From Desulfuromusa sp. (GTDB lineage: Bacteria; Desulfobacterota; Desulfuromonadia; Desulfuromonadales; Geopsychrobacteraceae), in the NCBI GenBank assembly GCA_016744595.1, contig JADGEB010000017.1:1-64000 (forward strand): 64,000 nucleotides of DNA. The letters run 5' to 3'. Made by a program: the position numbers and the translations under genes. Positions 7,813 through 15,642 of the stretch are shown here, one piece after another. The notes beneath the pieces are model-generated. The model was not told the origin of the DNA. It did no database searches and saw only the letters and a program-made list of their open reading frames with translations. How positions within the stretch are numbered: the stretch's first letter is position 1; the number at the start of each line of letters is the position of its first letter.

Positions 7813-9171
7813 ATGAAAAAACATCCTCCAGGTCATGGTCGAGGCTTCCCGCCCCCCAAAGTGTCGGATCAACCCATCGCTGAAGCATTTGAGCGCAAAT
7901 TTGCAATCCACGCCGGAATGCTAGCCGGGCAAAAATGTGAAGGGGATCTAGGGAACCTGCTGCAAAAAGAGATTGAGAAAACACCACCTAAAGTGCCTGC
8001 TATGGCCTACATCCATATTCCATTTTGTTGCAGTCGCTGCCATTTTTGTGGTTTCTATGCCGAATCATCTGTCCCCGAAACAATGGCTCGTTACACTCAA
8101 GCTCTGGTTGCCGACATCGCCCTTTCGGGGGAACACTTAGCAAAAACTGATCAGGAGTTACGTGCCGTCTATTTTGGAGGTGGCACACCGACTGACTTGA
8201 GTGCTCAAGACTTGAGTCTTCTTCTGCAAACGGTTCGTAAAAAACTACCCTTAAGTGAAGATTGTGAAATCACCATTGAGGGGCGGCTTTTCGGCTTTAA
8301 TGATGAAAAAGTTCAGGTCGTTCTTGACAATGGAGCAAATCGGTTCTCTTTTGGAGTGCAATCATTTAATACCCAAATTCGCCAGCAAGTCGGTCGCAAA
8401 CAACCCAGAGAAGAGGTTATTGAGCGGCTGAACCACATCTCCAAACTGTCAGAGCCTCACAATGCGGCCGTCATCATTGATCTGATCTATGGTCTTCCCG
8501 GCCAAGGAACGACCGAATGGCTTCAGGATATCGATTGTGCGATTAATGAAACAGCCATTCACGGACTGGATCTCTACCAGATCAATATGATTCCAGGAAC
8601 CCCGCTAGCAGACTTAAAAGAAAAACTTCCCTCCATGGCAACGCTTCAGGAACAGAGTCACCTCTTTTCTCTGGGCAGAAAGAAAATGCTGGAAAGCAAT
8701 TTTCAGCGCCTCTCCATTGCCCATTGGGGACGCGATAGCCGAGAACACAATCGTTATAACCGCTGGAACAAGACCGGGGCAAACTGCCTCCCTCTCGGAA
8801 GTGGTGCTGGTGGGTGCTGGGGAACAACACGTTTTTTTCAACACAAAGATATCAAGCTTTATCAGGAGGCCATTCTGGAAGGCAAAAAACCCTTGGCTGG
8901 AGCGATGTCTATCCCTTCACATTACGCTGTGACATCGGTCGCTATTGGCCAACTGGAGCAGCAATGTCTGGACATTACAGAACTGGAACATGTTGCAGGA
9001 CAACCTCTGCGCCAAAAGCTCCAACCCATACTTGAACAATGGGGAGTCGCTGGCCTGCTTCGTTCCAATAATACTGACCGACTACAACTGACAGAGGCGG
9101 GTGAGTTCTGGGTTGTCAACCTACAACAGCTCATAGATATGAAGCTAAAGGCAATCCTGTGCGCAACATGA
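7813..9171 (+). CDS. hutW: HutW/ChuW-like radical SAM enzyme (anaerobic heme degradation), HemN superfamily
   Basis: 452 residues. The radical SAM cluster motif CX3CX2C is at C72, C76 and C79 (FCCSRCHFCGFY), followed by the HemN-type blocks YFGGGTPTDLS, EITIEGRLFGF, NRFSFGVQSF, DLIYGLPGQ and LYQINMIPGTPL. Length and N-terminal extension fit the HutW/ChuW group, which opens the heme ring without oxygen, rather than coproporphyrinogen dehydrogenase. No clear ribosome site precedes ATG 7813, so the start is tentative. It is co-directional with the TonB receptor upstream and with a PPOX-fold protein, ECF transporter and flavodoxin downstream. The flavodoxin could supply the electrons such enzymes need. 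HemN-type paralogues are hard to separate by eye. Confidence 0.75.
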   Translation: MKKHPPGHGRGFPPPKVSDQPIAEAFERKFAIHAGMLAGQKCEGDLGNLLQKEIEKTPPKVPAMAYIHIPFCCSRCHFCGFYAESSVPETMARYTQALVADIALSGEHLAKTDQELRAVYFGGGTPTDLSAQDLSLLLQTVRKKLPLSEDCEITIEGRLFGFNDEKVQVVLDNGANRFSFGVQSFNTQIRQQVGRKQPREEVIERLNHISKLSEPHNAAVIIDLIYGLPGQGTTEWLQDIDCAINETAIHGLDLYQINMIPGTPLADLKEKLPSMATLQEQSHLFSLGRKKMLESNFQRLSIAHWGRDSREHNRYNRWNKTGANCLPLGSGAGGCWGTTRFFQHKDIKLYQEAILEGKKPLAGAMSIPSHYAVTSVAIGQLEQQCLDITELEHVAGQPLRQKLQPILEQWGVAGLLRSNNTDRLQLTEAGEFWVVNLQQLIDMKLKAILCAT

Positions 9172-9611
9172 CCTATGAAGAAATCGATACATTACTCAAT
9201 GAAGTGACTTGGGGAACAATCTGTGGAGTCCTTCCTGATGGTACCCCCTATGCGACTGAAGTGACCTACCTTTATGAAAATAATGAGATTATCAGCCTCA
9301 GTCATTCCAGGGGAATGACTGGTGATTGCATTAAACACTGTGCGCAGATCTGCTTTAAAGTGTGTGAGTCCAGTCGCTTAAGTCGTCACTTCAGGGCAGC
9401 CTCCCTGTTTGGGGAAGCGGTGTTTATAGAACCAGAAAGTGCAGAAGTAACTCTCCTCTGGTGGGAAAAACTGGAGATACGGCTAAAGAGCCCTGACCGC
9501 TATCAATATCCAAAGCAGCGCTGTCGGACAAAAGGGAAAATCTATCCGGTTCTGCACCTTAGAATCCAGCACCGTACCGGTGTCACCGACTGGAGCCTTG
9601 GTGATGACTAA
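9159..9611 (+). CDS. pyridoxamine 5'-phosphate oxidase-fold (flavin/heme-binding split-barrel) protein
   Basis: 150 residues. It starts at GTG 9159, 7 bases after AAAGG, inside the end of the HutW-like gene; ATG 9168 in an ATGA overlap is the alternative. The N-terminus (MTYEEIDTLLNEVTWGTICGVLPDGTPYATEVTYLYENN) is the split-barrel PPOX/NimA fold that binds FMN or heme. Members such as HutZ and HugZ work next to HutW-like enzymes. A HutZ-like partner is therefore likely, although the short length and sequence are closer to the NimA/PPOX-like branch. Confidence 0.75.
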   Translation: MRNMTYEEIDTLLNEVTWGTICGVLPDGTPYATEVTYLYENNEIISLSHSRGMTGDCIKHCAQICFKVCESSRLSRHFRAASLFGEAVFIEPESAEVTLLWWEKLEIRLKSPDRYQYPKQRCRTKGKIYPVLHLRIQHRTGVTDWSLGDD

Positions 9612-10158
9612 AGCTGATTTTAAATCTTTATTCCATTGGAAGACCGAAGAACTGGTTCTGATCGGCACTTTTGCCGCGTTGATCAAAATGGTGACCCTGC
9701 TGGTTGCCCTGTTGGGCGGCGGGATGAACCCACTCACCTTGCTATTGAAAAACATTGTTGCAACCTCAATGCTGGTGGTCCTGTTTCACAAGGTTCCACG
9801 TACTGGCGTACTGGTTTTATATGTCCTGCAGCAAGCTATCATTATGATGATGCTGATGGGCAGCGGCATGATCATTCTCCCCGGTTACCTGATTGCGGCT
9901 CTGATCGCTGAAACAATCGCTTGGATCATCGGCGGCTACCGCAATACGCTAGTCATCCTCTTCACCGTTGGGTTTTATGACTTGGCGTCACGTTCTGTTT
10001 CGATGGGGATGAGCTGGCTGTTCATGCGTGAAAATCTGACCCTCTTTTTTGCTGCATTAGGGATCGTCGGCTTTGGCTACATCGGTTGTCTCATCGGGCT
10101 TGGAACCGGGCTTAAATTTGTCAAGGAGTTCCGCCATGCTGGCTTTATCCGGCGCTAA
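9604..10158 (+). CDS. ECF transporter substrate-binding (S) component
   Basis: 184 residues from ATG 9604, 8 bases after GGAG and overlapping the previous stop. Five to six hydrophobic helices are visible, including LVLIGTFAALIKMVTLLVALLGGGMNP and FFAALGIVGFGYIGCLIG. Size, topology and position directly before EcfT and a double EcfA identify it as the membrane S component that selects the substrate. The ligand is not readable from sequence. Being inside a receptor-HutW-flavodoxin operon, heme or a tetrapyrrole is the best guess. Confidence 0.75.
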   Translation: MTKADFKSLFHWKTEELVLIGTFAALIKMVTLLVALLGGGMNPLTLLLKNIVATSMLVVLFHKVPRTGVLVLYVLQQAIIMMMLMGSGMIILPGYLIAALIAETIAWIIGGYRNTLVILFTVGFYDLASRSVSMGMSWLFMRENLTLFFAALGIVGFGYIGCLIGLGTGLKFVKEFRHAGFIRR

Positions 10159-10963
10159 AATAAACAATCGACGATTTTCAAAGTGGATGGGGCAACTTGA
10201 TATCCGGGTCAAAGTTCTGACCCTGTTTTCCCTCTCGCTGTCACTCATCTTTCTTACAAACCCCATCGGGTTAATTTTTCTGGGTGTTCTCTCTACAATT
10301 TGCCTGTTTAGTCTGGGAAAACATCGCATGATGGCAGTCATCTACCTGCTGCTGATCGCTACTTGGCTATTTTCACAGGGGTTTACCTGGGTTCTGATAC
10401 AGTTTATCCCTACCATGAAAGAACAAACTATAATTCAGACCATAATTCCATTTTTGCGCATGTGGCCACTCATCAATATGGCTCTGACGGTTTCCCTTTC
10501 AATGGAAATCGGCAATGCTCTCATGGCTCTTAAAAAGATGTGCCTGCCGCGCATTATTTATTTACCGATCATGGTCGCACTACGCTTTATCCCTGGGTTT
10601 CTCAATGACGTCAAACAATTGCGTGATTGCCTTTTGATCCGTGGGATAACACTTAATTTCTATGCGCTATTGCGCCGCCCAAACCGCACTCTACGCCTGC
10701 TACTGGTGCCAATGGTGATCCGCGCCCTGCGTCTGGCAGACGAACTCGCCATTGCTGCTGAACTCAAACGGGTCGGCTATGGAGAGGGAATAAAAACTGA
10801 AAAGATTTGTTTTCGCTGGAGCGATTCCACTTTTTTTGTTGCCGCAATGCTAGCCTTGGTGATTGCCTGGAATATTCCCGGAGCCAAAGTGGAATCAGGC
10901 ATGCTGAGTTCAATCCATAAACCGGCGTCCCCACAGGCAGAACTAGAAAGTGGTCAACAATGA
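10136..10963 (+). CDS. ECF transporter transmembrane (T) component
   Basis: 275 residues from ATG 10136, 7 bases after AAGGAG and overlapping the S gene by 23 bp. The sequence shows N-terminal helices (VLTLFSLSLSLIFLTNPIGLIFLGVLS), cytoplasmic coupling helices and the signature region DVKQLRDCLLIRG followed by ALRLADELAIAAELKRVGYG. The latter carries the A-R/K-G coupling motifs by which EcfT contacts both ATPases. A terminal helix follows. It couples ATP hydrolysis to the S component. The S, T and A genes overlap throughout, indicating a tightly coupled operon. Confidence 0.85.
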   Translation: MLALSGAKINNRRFSKWMGQLDIRVKVLTLFSLSLSLIFLTNPIGLIFLGVLSTICLFSLGKHRMMAVIYLLLIATWLFSQGFTWVLIQFIPTMKEQTIIQTIIPFLRMWPLINMALTVSLSMEIGNALMALKKMCLPRIIYLPIMVALRFIPGFLNDVKQLRDCLLIRGITLNFYALLRRPNRTLRLLLVPMVIRALRLADELAIAAELKRVGYGEGIKTEKICFRWSDSTFFVAAMLALVIAWNIPGAKVESGMLSSIHKPASPQAELESGQQ

Positions 10964-12339
10964 TCCATTTTGACAATGTCAGCTACAACTATCCTTATCA
11001 GCCAGAGACAGCCCTGAAAAATATCAATCTACATGTGAAACCGGGCGAAGCTATTCTAATTACTGGCCGTAGTGGCTGCGGAAAATCAACTTTGGGACGG
11101 CTGATTAATGGTCTCATTCCAGCCTATTTTGCCGGAACCCTGAGTGGGGATACGCAGATCGATGGAATTGACGGAAGGGAACATTCTTTCCATGATCTGA
11201 CCGGGATTGTCGGCTCCCTCTTTCAGGATCCTGAGCAGCAGTTTCTATCAACAACGGTCAATGACGAATTACGCACCGCTCTGGAATGGCGCGGTTACAC
11301 CAACCAACAAATCAATGCAGCCCTTGATCCGATTGTTGAACAGTTGGGACTACAACCTAAACGAGGCAGTTCTCTGTTCACTTTATCGGAAGGGGAAAAA
11401 CAGAAGGTTGCTCTGGCTTCAGTCCTGGCGCTAAAGCCAAAAATTCTGATACTGGACGAACCCACTGCCAATCTTGATACAGAGTCAACCCAAGAACTGT
11501 TGTCTATCCTCTCAACACTCAAACAGGGAGGTATGACCATCATTATCTTCGACCACCGCCTTTACTGGCTACAGACTCTGGTCGATCATGTCTATCTGAT
11601 GGAAAATGGAACCATTACCGAAACGGGTTTATTCACCGATCTGGAGAAATTCCGTCATTCTTTTGGCTTACGCTCAACCCAGTATTCAAAAATAACTGTT
11701 CCGCAATTGATCATTGGGCAAATGAGCCAGTCACACGGGCTCTCCTTTGATGCTCTCTCCTTTGCTTATAATGGAGAATCTCCCCTTTTCAACAATTTCA
11801 GCGGAACTCTCCCAAGGGGCAAAGTTGTCGCAATCTGTGGAAAAAATGGACAGGGAAAAACCACTCTGGCACGCCTGTCAATGGGACTGGAAAAACCTGC
11901 AAGTGGAGAGATTCTGCTACATGGAGTATCCATATCAGCTCAAAAAAGACTCCAACAGAGCAGCCTGGTACTACAAAACACGGAGCTACAACTTTACATG
12001 CGCAGTGTCACCGAAGAGCTGCAAAGCTCAGCAGGAAAAGCAGAAAACACGATTGATATCAATAGCATACTAAGTAACTTTCGACTCTCAGGGCTACAGC
12101 AACGACACCCTCAATCGCTTTCAGGTGGGCAACGACAACGGTTAGTGATCGCTTGTGCGTTACAAAAAAGGCCCGCGGTACTGATTCTTGACGAACCAAC
12201 CAGTGGATTGGATGGCCACAACATGGAGCTGTTGGGGCAACGTGTCCGAGCCGAAGCAGCTCGTGGGGCAGCAGTTGCTCTGATTACCCATGACCATGAA
12301 TTAATCAACTACTGTTGTGATTATGTCTGGACACTCTAG
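10960..12339 (+). CDS. ECF transporter fused double ATPase (EcfA-EcfA')
   Basis: 459 residues with two complete ABC ATPase domains in one chain. Domain 1 has Walker A GRSGCGKST, signature LSEGEKQ and Walker B KILILDEPTANLD. Domain 2 (from about residue 250) has Walker A GKNGQGKTT, signature LSGGQRQ and Walker B AVLILDEPTSGLD, with a final switch His (LITHDHE). Fusion of EcfA and EcfA' into one polypeptide is known in other ECF systems. The start overlaps the ecfT stop as ATGA. It powers the transporter formed with the two preceding genes. Confidence 0.9.
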   Translation: MIHFDNVSYNYPYQPETALKNINLHVKPGEAILITGRSGCGKSTLGRLINGLIPAYFAGTLSGDTQIDGIDGREHSFHDLTGIVGSLFQDPEQQFLSTTVNDELRTALEWRGYTNQQINAALDPIVEQLGLQPKRGSSLFTLSEGEKQKVALASVLALKPKILILDEPTANLDTESTQELLSILSTLKQGGMTIIIFDHRLYWLQTLVDHVYLMENGTITETGLFTDLEKFRHSFGLRSTQYSKITVPQLIIGQMSQSHGLSFDALSFAYNGESPLFNNFSGTLPRGKVVAICGKNGQGKTTLARLSMGLEKPASGEILLHGVSISAQKRLQQSSLVLQNTELQLYMRSVTEELQSSAGKAENTIDINSILSNFRLSGLQQRHPQSLSGGQRQRLVIACALQKRPAVLILDEPTSGLDGHNMELLGQRVRAEAARGAAVALITHDHELINYCCDYVWTL

Positions 12340-12393
12340 CAACGAGATTGACGATAACCCTATCCCGAAAAATTGAAGACAATGAGGTAATCC

Positions 12394-12900
12394 ATGAAAA
12401 TTCTGATAGCCGTCTCCAGTAAAACCGGAAATACGCGCAAGATTGCTGAAGCAATTTATGCTGCTTTACCAGAAGCCGAATTGCACAATGTTGAAAGTGC
12501 GCCAGATCCGAATCTATTTGATCTTATTTTTATGGGATTCTGGGTTGATAAAGGGACGGCAGATGAAAAAGCTCAGGACTATATACGCCAAATTGAGAAT
12601 AAACCCGTGGCAATTTTTGGAACCTTGGGAGCCTATCCCGATTCTCAACATGCCCACGACAGTCTGAAAAATGTTGCAAAACTATTACCAGATTGCCAGG
12701 TTATTGATCGCTATATTTGCCAGGGATCGATTGATCCAAAACTGATCGAATGGATGTCTACTCTTCCAGAAGAACATCCTCATGCCCCCGATGCTGAACG
12801 CAGAAAACGCTGGCAGGATGCTTCAGCGCACCCCGATGTCAATGATTGCCAGACAGCAGCAACCTGGGCCGTTTCCACTCTGAACAAAACTATTTCCTAA
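12394..12900 (+). CDS. flavodoxin family protein
   Basis: 168 residues, ATG preceded by GAGG. The N-terminal phosphate-binding loop (AVSSKTGNTRKIAEAI) is the flavodoxin FMN P-loop. FMGFWVDKGTAD and FGTLGAYPDSQHA fit the 50s and 90s FMN-binding loops. It ends the HutW/ECF cluster, 54 bp after the ATPase gene. The likely job is electron donor to the HutW-like radical SAM enzyme. It is also the size of flavodoxin-like accessory proteins associated with bilin reduction, which cannot be separated by eye. Confidence 0.8.
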   Translation: MKILIAVSSKTGNTRKIAEAIYAALPEAELHNVESAPDPNLFDLIFMGFWVDKGTADEKAQDYIRQIENKPVAIFGTLGAYPDSQHAHDSLKNVAKLLPDCQVIDRYICQGSIDPKLIEWMSTLPEEHPHAPDAERRKRWQDASAHPDVNDCQTAATWAVSTLNKTIS

Positions 12901-12933
12901 AAACCTTAAAACCAATCGATCAAAAAGAAAAAG

Positions 12934-12960
12934 AGCGGGGGAAAGGAGGGATCCCCCGCT
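12934..12960 (-). terminator. intrinsic terminator in minus-strand orientation
   Basis: Inverted repeat AGCGGGGGA / TCCCCCGCT with a 9-base loop. On the minus strand the hairpin is followed by CTTTTTCTTTTTG; on the plus strand no T-tract follows. No minus-strand gene is visible upstream, which makes its target transcript unclear. Confidence 0.6.
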
Positions 12961-13125
12961 TGGAAAAACGCTGATAACGCGCCATAGAGTTGAGAAAAGA
13001 ACCTGCCGAATCCTTTTTCTCAGCATGCCAGGTAGCTGCCAACTACCGCGTGGAGAAGATAACCATTATTGATTTTGATAATTACCTTCAAGTAATAGCA
13101 GCCTACCAAGTCCCAAATTTTACGT

Positions 13126-13143
13126 CTGTGACTTCCATCACAG
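13126..13143. promoter_or_regulatory. CRP/FNR-family-like palindrome
   Basis: CTGTGACTTCCATCACAG has perfect 6-bp arms around a 6-bp spacer, the same arms as at 7599-7616. It could act on the MFS gene to the right or on a minus-strand transcript ending at 12934. Confidence 0.55.
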
Positions 13144-13238
13144 TTACTGAAAAATTACTATTTCTTTAAAATCAGCTCTTATTCCTGTACAGGCATCCCA
13201 TCTTCTGCTACAGCAAAGAATAACAATTTAACTTTTCC

Positions 13239-13408
13239 CCTAGCAGCCTATCGGGTAACCAATAAACTGGCTGCAAATTCGTCCATTTGGCTCATATTTC
13301 AGCTCCTTTTCGACCAATAGCTATGGCTATTACTCTCAGGTGAGCCAAAATCTGATTTCAAATGGCCAAATTTTCGCTTCAGTCCAGATAGCCCGACAGA
13401 CTGCTAGG
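13239..13408 (-). repeat. MITE-like repeat, full copy
   Basis: About 170 bp bounded by imperfect terminal inverted repeats (CTAGCAGCCTATCGGG at the left, CCCGACAGACTGCTAG at the right; 13 of 16 positions pair). It has a central dyad AATAGCCATAGCTATT on the minus strand. It aligns along about 140 bp, in opposite orientation, with 44140-44279. It carries no reading frame. Its right end is 9 bp before the MFS start codon. Confidence 0.75.
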
Positions 13409-13417
13409 CAAACGTAA

Positions 13418-14578
13418 ATGCCCCTACGCAAATATACTGAATTTTTACCGATTATCTTTAATACCATCTTGGCTCTATCGGTTCTCTATGCACCGCAGCC
13501 TCTACTTCCTGTTTTAAGTCACGAATTCGGTATCAGCCGGGAAGCTGCTGCTGCACTGACGACTGTGACCTTTATCCCACTTGCACTTGCTCCATTAGCT
13601 TACGGTTACCTGCTTGAAACTGTTTCACCGATCCGGGTATTGAAAATTACTGTCCCCCTGTTGGCAGTCACTGAACTGTGTTTTGCCGGCACATCCAGCT
13701 TTGCACTATTGATGACCATCCGCCTGATTCAAGGATTACTGGTTCCTGCAATTTTAACCTCACTAATGACTTACCTGTCGGAGCGATCCTCAGCAGACAC
13801 GATTCAACGAACTATGGCCATCTATATTGCAGCGACAATTTTCGGTGGATTTATCGGGCGAGCAACTTCAGGCCTGATTTCTAATCTATTTGGCTGGCGT
13901 TTCAGTTTCCTGATTCTTGCGATCACACTCTGCATCGGATTTTGGACTTTGTTCCGTTTGCCAGAAGCAAGCGGAATCAAGACGACACGCCCACAGCCAA
14001 AAGCACTTCTGGAAGTTTTGGGCAGGCCAGCATTCCTCCCCATCTACCTAAGCATATTCTGCCTATTTATGGTTTTTTCGGCCGTCATGAACTTTTTACC
14101 TTTCCGGCTGACCGAACTAAGTAATCAGGCGAATGAACTACGCATCGGGTTGATGTATTCAGGTTATATGATGGGAATTGTCACCTCATTAGGCGCTCCA
14201 AAAATTATCTCTTGGGTCAATAGCGAGCTAAAAGCTATCCGAATTGGATTGTTCTGCCTGGGATTAACCCTTATCGGGCTAGCTAGCAATCAGATCGGCT
14301 TACTATTTGGAATGATGTTCCTTTTTTGTGGCTCTATGTTTCTGGTTCACGCAACTGCATCGGGGCTAATCAATCAATTAGCAGGAAGTGAACATCGCGG
14401 CCTGACCAATGGCCTCTATGTCGCCTTTTATTATGCGGGCGGCAGTATCGGCTCATTTGTCCCCGGAATCATCTATCGACACTGTGGCTGGAATGGATTC
14501 CTGATTGCCTTGGCAATAATCTGCGGAATAAGCTATTTTTGTATCAACAAAGCACGACTCACTACAAATAACCCTTAG
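13418..14578 (+). CDS. MFS transporter (YnfM/CynX-like drug or metabolite exporter)
   Basis: 386 residues with 12 predicted membrane helices. The first contains IIFNTILALSVLYAPQPLLPVLSHEFG and the A-motif-like region follows (FIPLALAPLAYGYLLE). This N-terminus is typical of the YnfM/arabinose-efflux-like branch of MFS permeases. Substrate unknown. No ribosome site is visible before ATG 13418 because the repeat element ends only 9 bp upstream. Expression may therefore depend on the element, or a slightly later start may be used. Confidence 0.8.
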   Translation: MPLRKYTEFLPIIFNTILALSVLYAPQPLLPVLSHEFGISREAAAALTTVTFIPLALAPLAYGYLLETVSPIRVLKITVPLLAVTELCFAGTSSFALLMTIRLIQGLLVPAILTSLMTYLSERSSADTIQRTMAIYIAATIFGGFIGRATSGLISNLFGWRFSFLILAITLCIGFWTLFRLPEASGIKTTRPQPKALLEVLGRPAFLPIYLSIFCLFMVFSAVMNFLPFRLTELSNQANELRIGLMYSGYMMGIVTSLGAPKIISWVNSELKAIRIGLFCLGLTLIGLASNQIGLLFGMMFLFCGSMFLVHATASGLINQLAGSEHRGLTNGLYVAFYYAGGSIGSFVPGIIYRHCGWNGFLIALAIICGISYFCINKARLTTNNP

Positions 14579-14592
14579 CACAAGGCTTACTG

Positions 14593-15420
14593 ATGTTATT
14601 ACCCGGCTACCGCTATGAATTAAAAATTAAAAGTATCACCCCAAAGGGTGCCTGGTTACATGCGCAAGAGGAACAGATTTTTCTTCCCCTGCGTGAATGT
14701 CCTGATGACATCAACCAGGAAGAAGCGATTGAAGTTTTTCTCTATCTTGATCGCGACAACAAACCCAAAGTAACCACGCGGATGCCGCTGGCTCAGGTTG
14801 GTGAATTTGTCCTGCTGAAAGTTCAGAGTATTGGCCCACACGGCGCTTTTCTTGATTGGGGTCTGGAAAAAGATTTACTCTCCCCCTACAGTGAGCAGGC
14901 ACAAAAGATGGTTGAAGGCCGTCGCTATCTAGTTCACGTCTGCCACGATCAGGAGAACCGACCGATTGCCTCAAGTCGCCTGGAACGGTTCGTGGTAAAA
15001 GAGAACCGTGATCTTAGCGAAGGTGAAGAGGTTGAGTTATTAATCTGGGCATTCACCGATCTGGGTGCCAAAGTCATCGTCAATAATCGCTATGAAGCAT
15101 TGCTATATCGGGATGAAGTTCCTGCGGGGCTGAAACGTGGAGAATACCATTTAGGCTACGTGTTACGTATTCGCGCCGATCACAGAATTGATGTCACCTT
15201 GCGTCGTCCTGGTGCCGCAGGAATTAATGATGCCCGAACTGTCATCCTTGATGCCTTAAAAGTTGATGGTTTCTTATCATTGCATGATCAAAGTCCGCCA
15301 GAATTGATCCGTGAACAGCTTGGATTAAGTAAAAAGGTTTTTAAAAAAGCGCTTGGTGGGTTGTATAAAGACGGTTTGGTTGAGTTGGGAAATCAAGGGG
15401 TTTCTTTTCTAAAAAAATAA
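14593..15420 (+). CDS. CvfB-like S1 RNA-binding protein
   Basis: 275 residues. Tandem S1-like OB domains (ITPKGAWLHA, VQSIGPHGAFLDWGLEKDLLSP) and a third OB-like part (FTDLGAKVIVNNRYEALLYRDEV) precede a C-terminal winged-helix (LSKKVFKKALGGLYKDGLVEL). This order defines the CvfB family (formerly YitL), which binds RNA and affects translation or virulence-gene expression in Firmicutes. It begins 14 bp after the MFS stop and is probably co-transcribed. The bidirectional terminator at 15507 ends the unit. Confidence 0.85.
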   Translation: MLLPGYRYELKIKSITPKGAWLHAQEEQIFLPLRECPDDINQEEAIEVFLYLDRDNKPKVTTRMPLAQVGEFVLLKVQSIGPHGAFLDWGLEKDLLSPYSEQAQKMVEGRRYLVHVCHDQENRPIASSRLERFVVKENRDLSEGEEVELLIWAFTDLGAKVIVNNRYEALLYRDEVPAGLKRGEYHLGYVLRIRADHRIDVTLRRPGAAGINDARTVILDALKVDGFLSLHDQSPPELIREQLGLSKKVFKKALGGLYKDGLVELGNQGVSFLKK

Positions 15421-15506
15421 TCCGGACAGAAAACTCCAATTTTCAGTAGCTCGTTTTACCGTATCGTTTTGATTTATTCATCTATATCGATAGCTTAGAC
15501 TCATAA

Positions 15507-15540
15507 TAGAAAAGGGTTACCAAGTGGTGACCCTTTTCTA
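15507..15540. terminator. bidirectional terminator between cvfB-like gene and nrdB
   Basis: Inverted repeat TAGAAAAGGGTTACC / GGTGACCCTTTTCTA with a 4-base loop. The A/T-rich arms provide a T-run on both strands. It separates the convergent S1-protein and nrdB genes. Confidence 0.7.
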
Positions 15541-15642
15541 TAATCAACCTTTCAGACACATCTTTAATTATACAAAGACCATCGTTGTTAACAATTGAAC
15601 ACGTCTATCAGCACAACGAGACAGATTTTTTTCACAAAGCGG

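Larger units (their letters stand above)
12901..13417. other. 517-bp intergenic region: hairpin, CRP-like site and MITE-like repeat
   Basis: No protein gene is supported. From left to right it holds a hairpin (12934-12960) whose T-rich tail is on the minus strand, a CRP/FNR-like palindrome (13126-13143) and a roughly 170-bp repeat (13239-13408). The combination of palindrome and minus-strand terminator would fit a small minus-strand transcript of about 160 nt. Confidence 0.5.
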
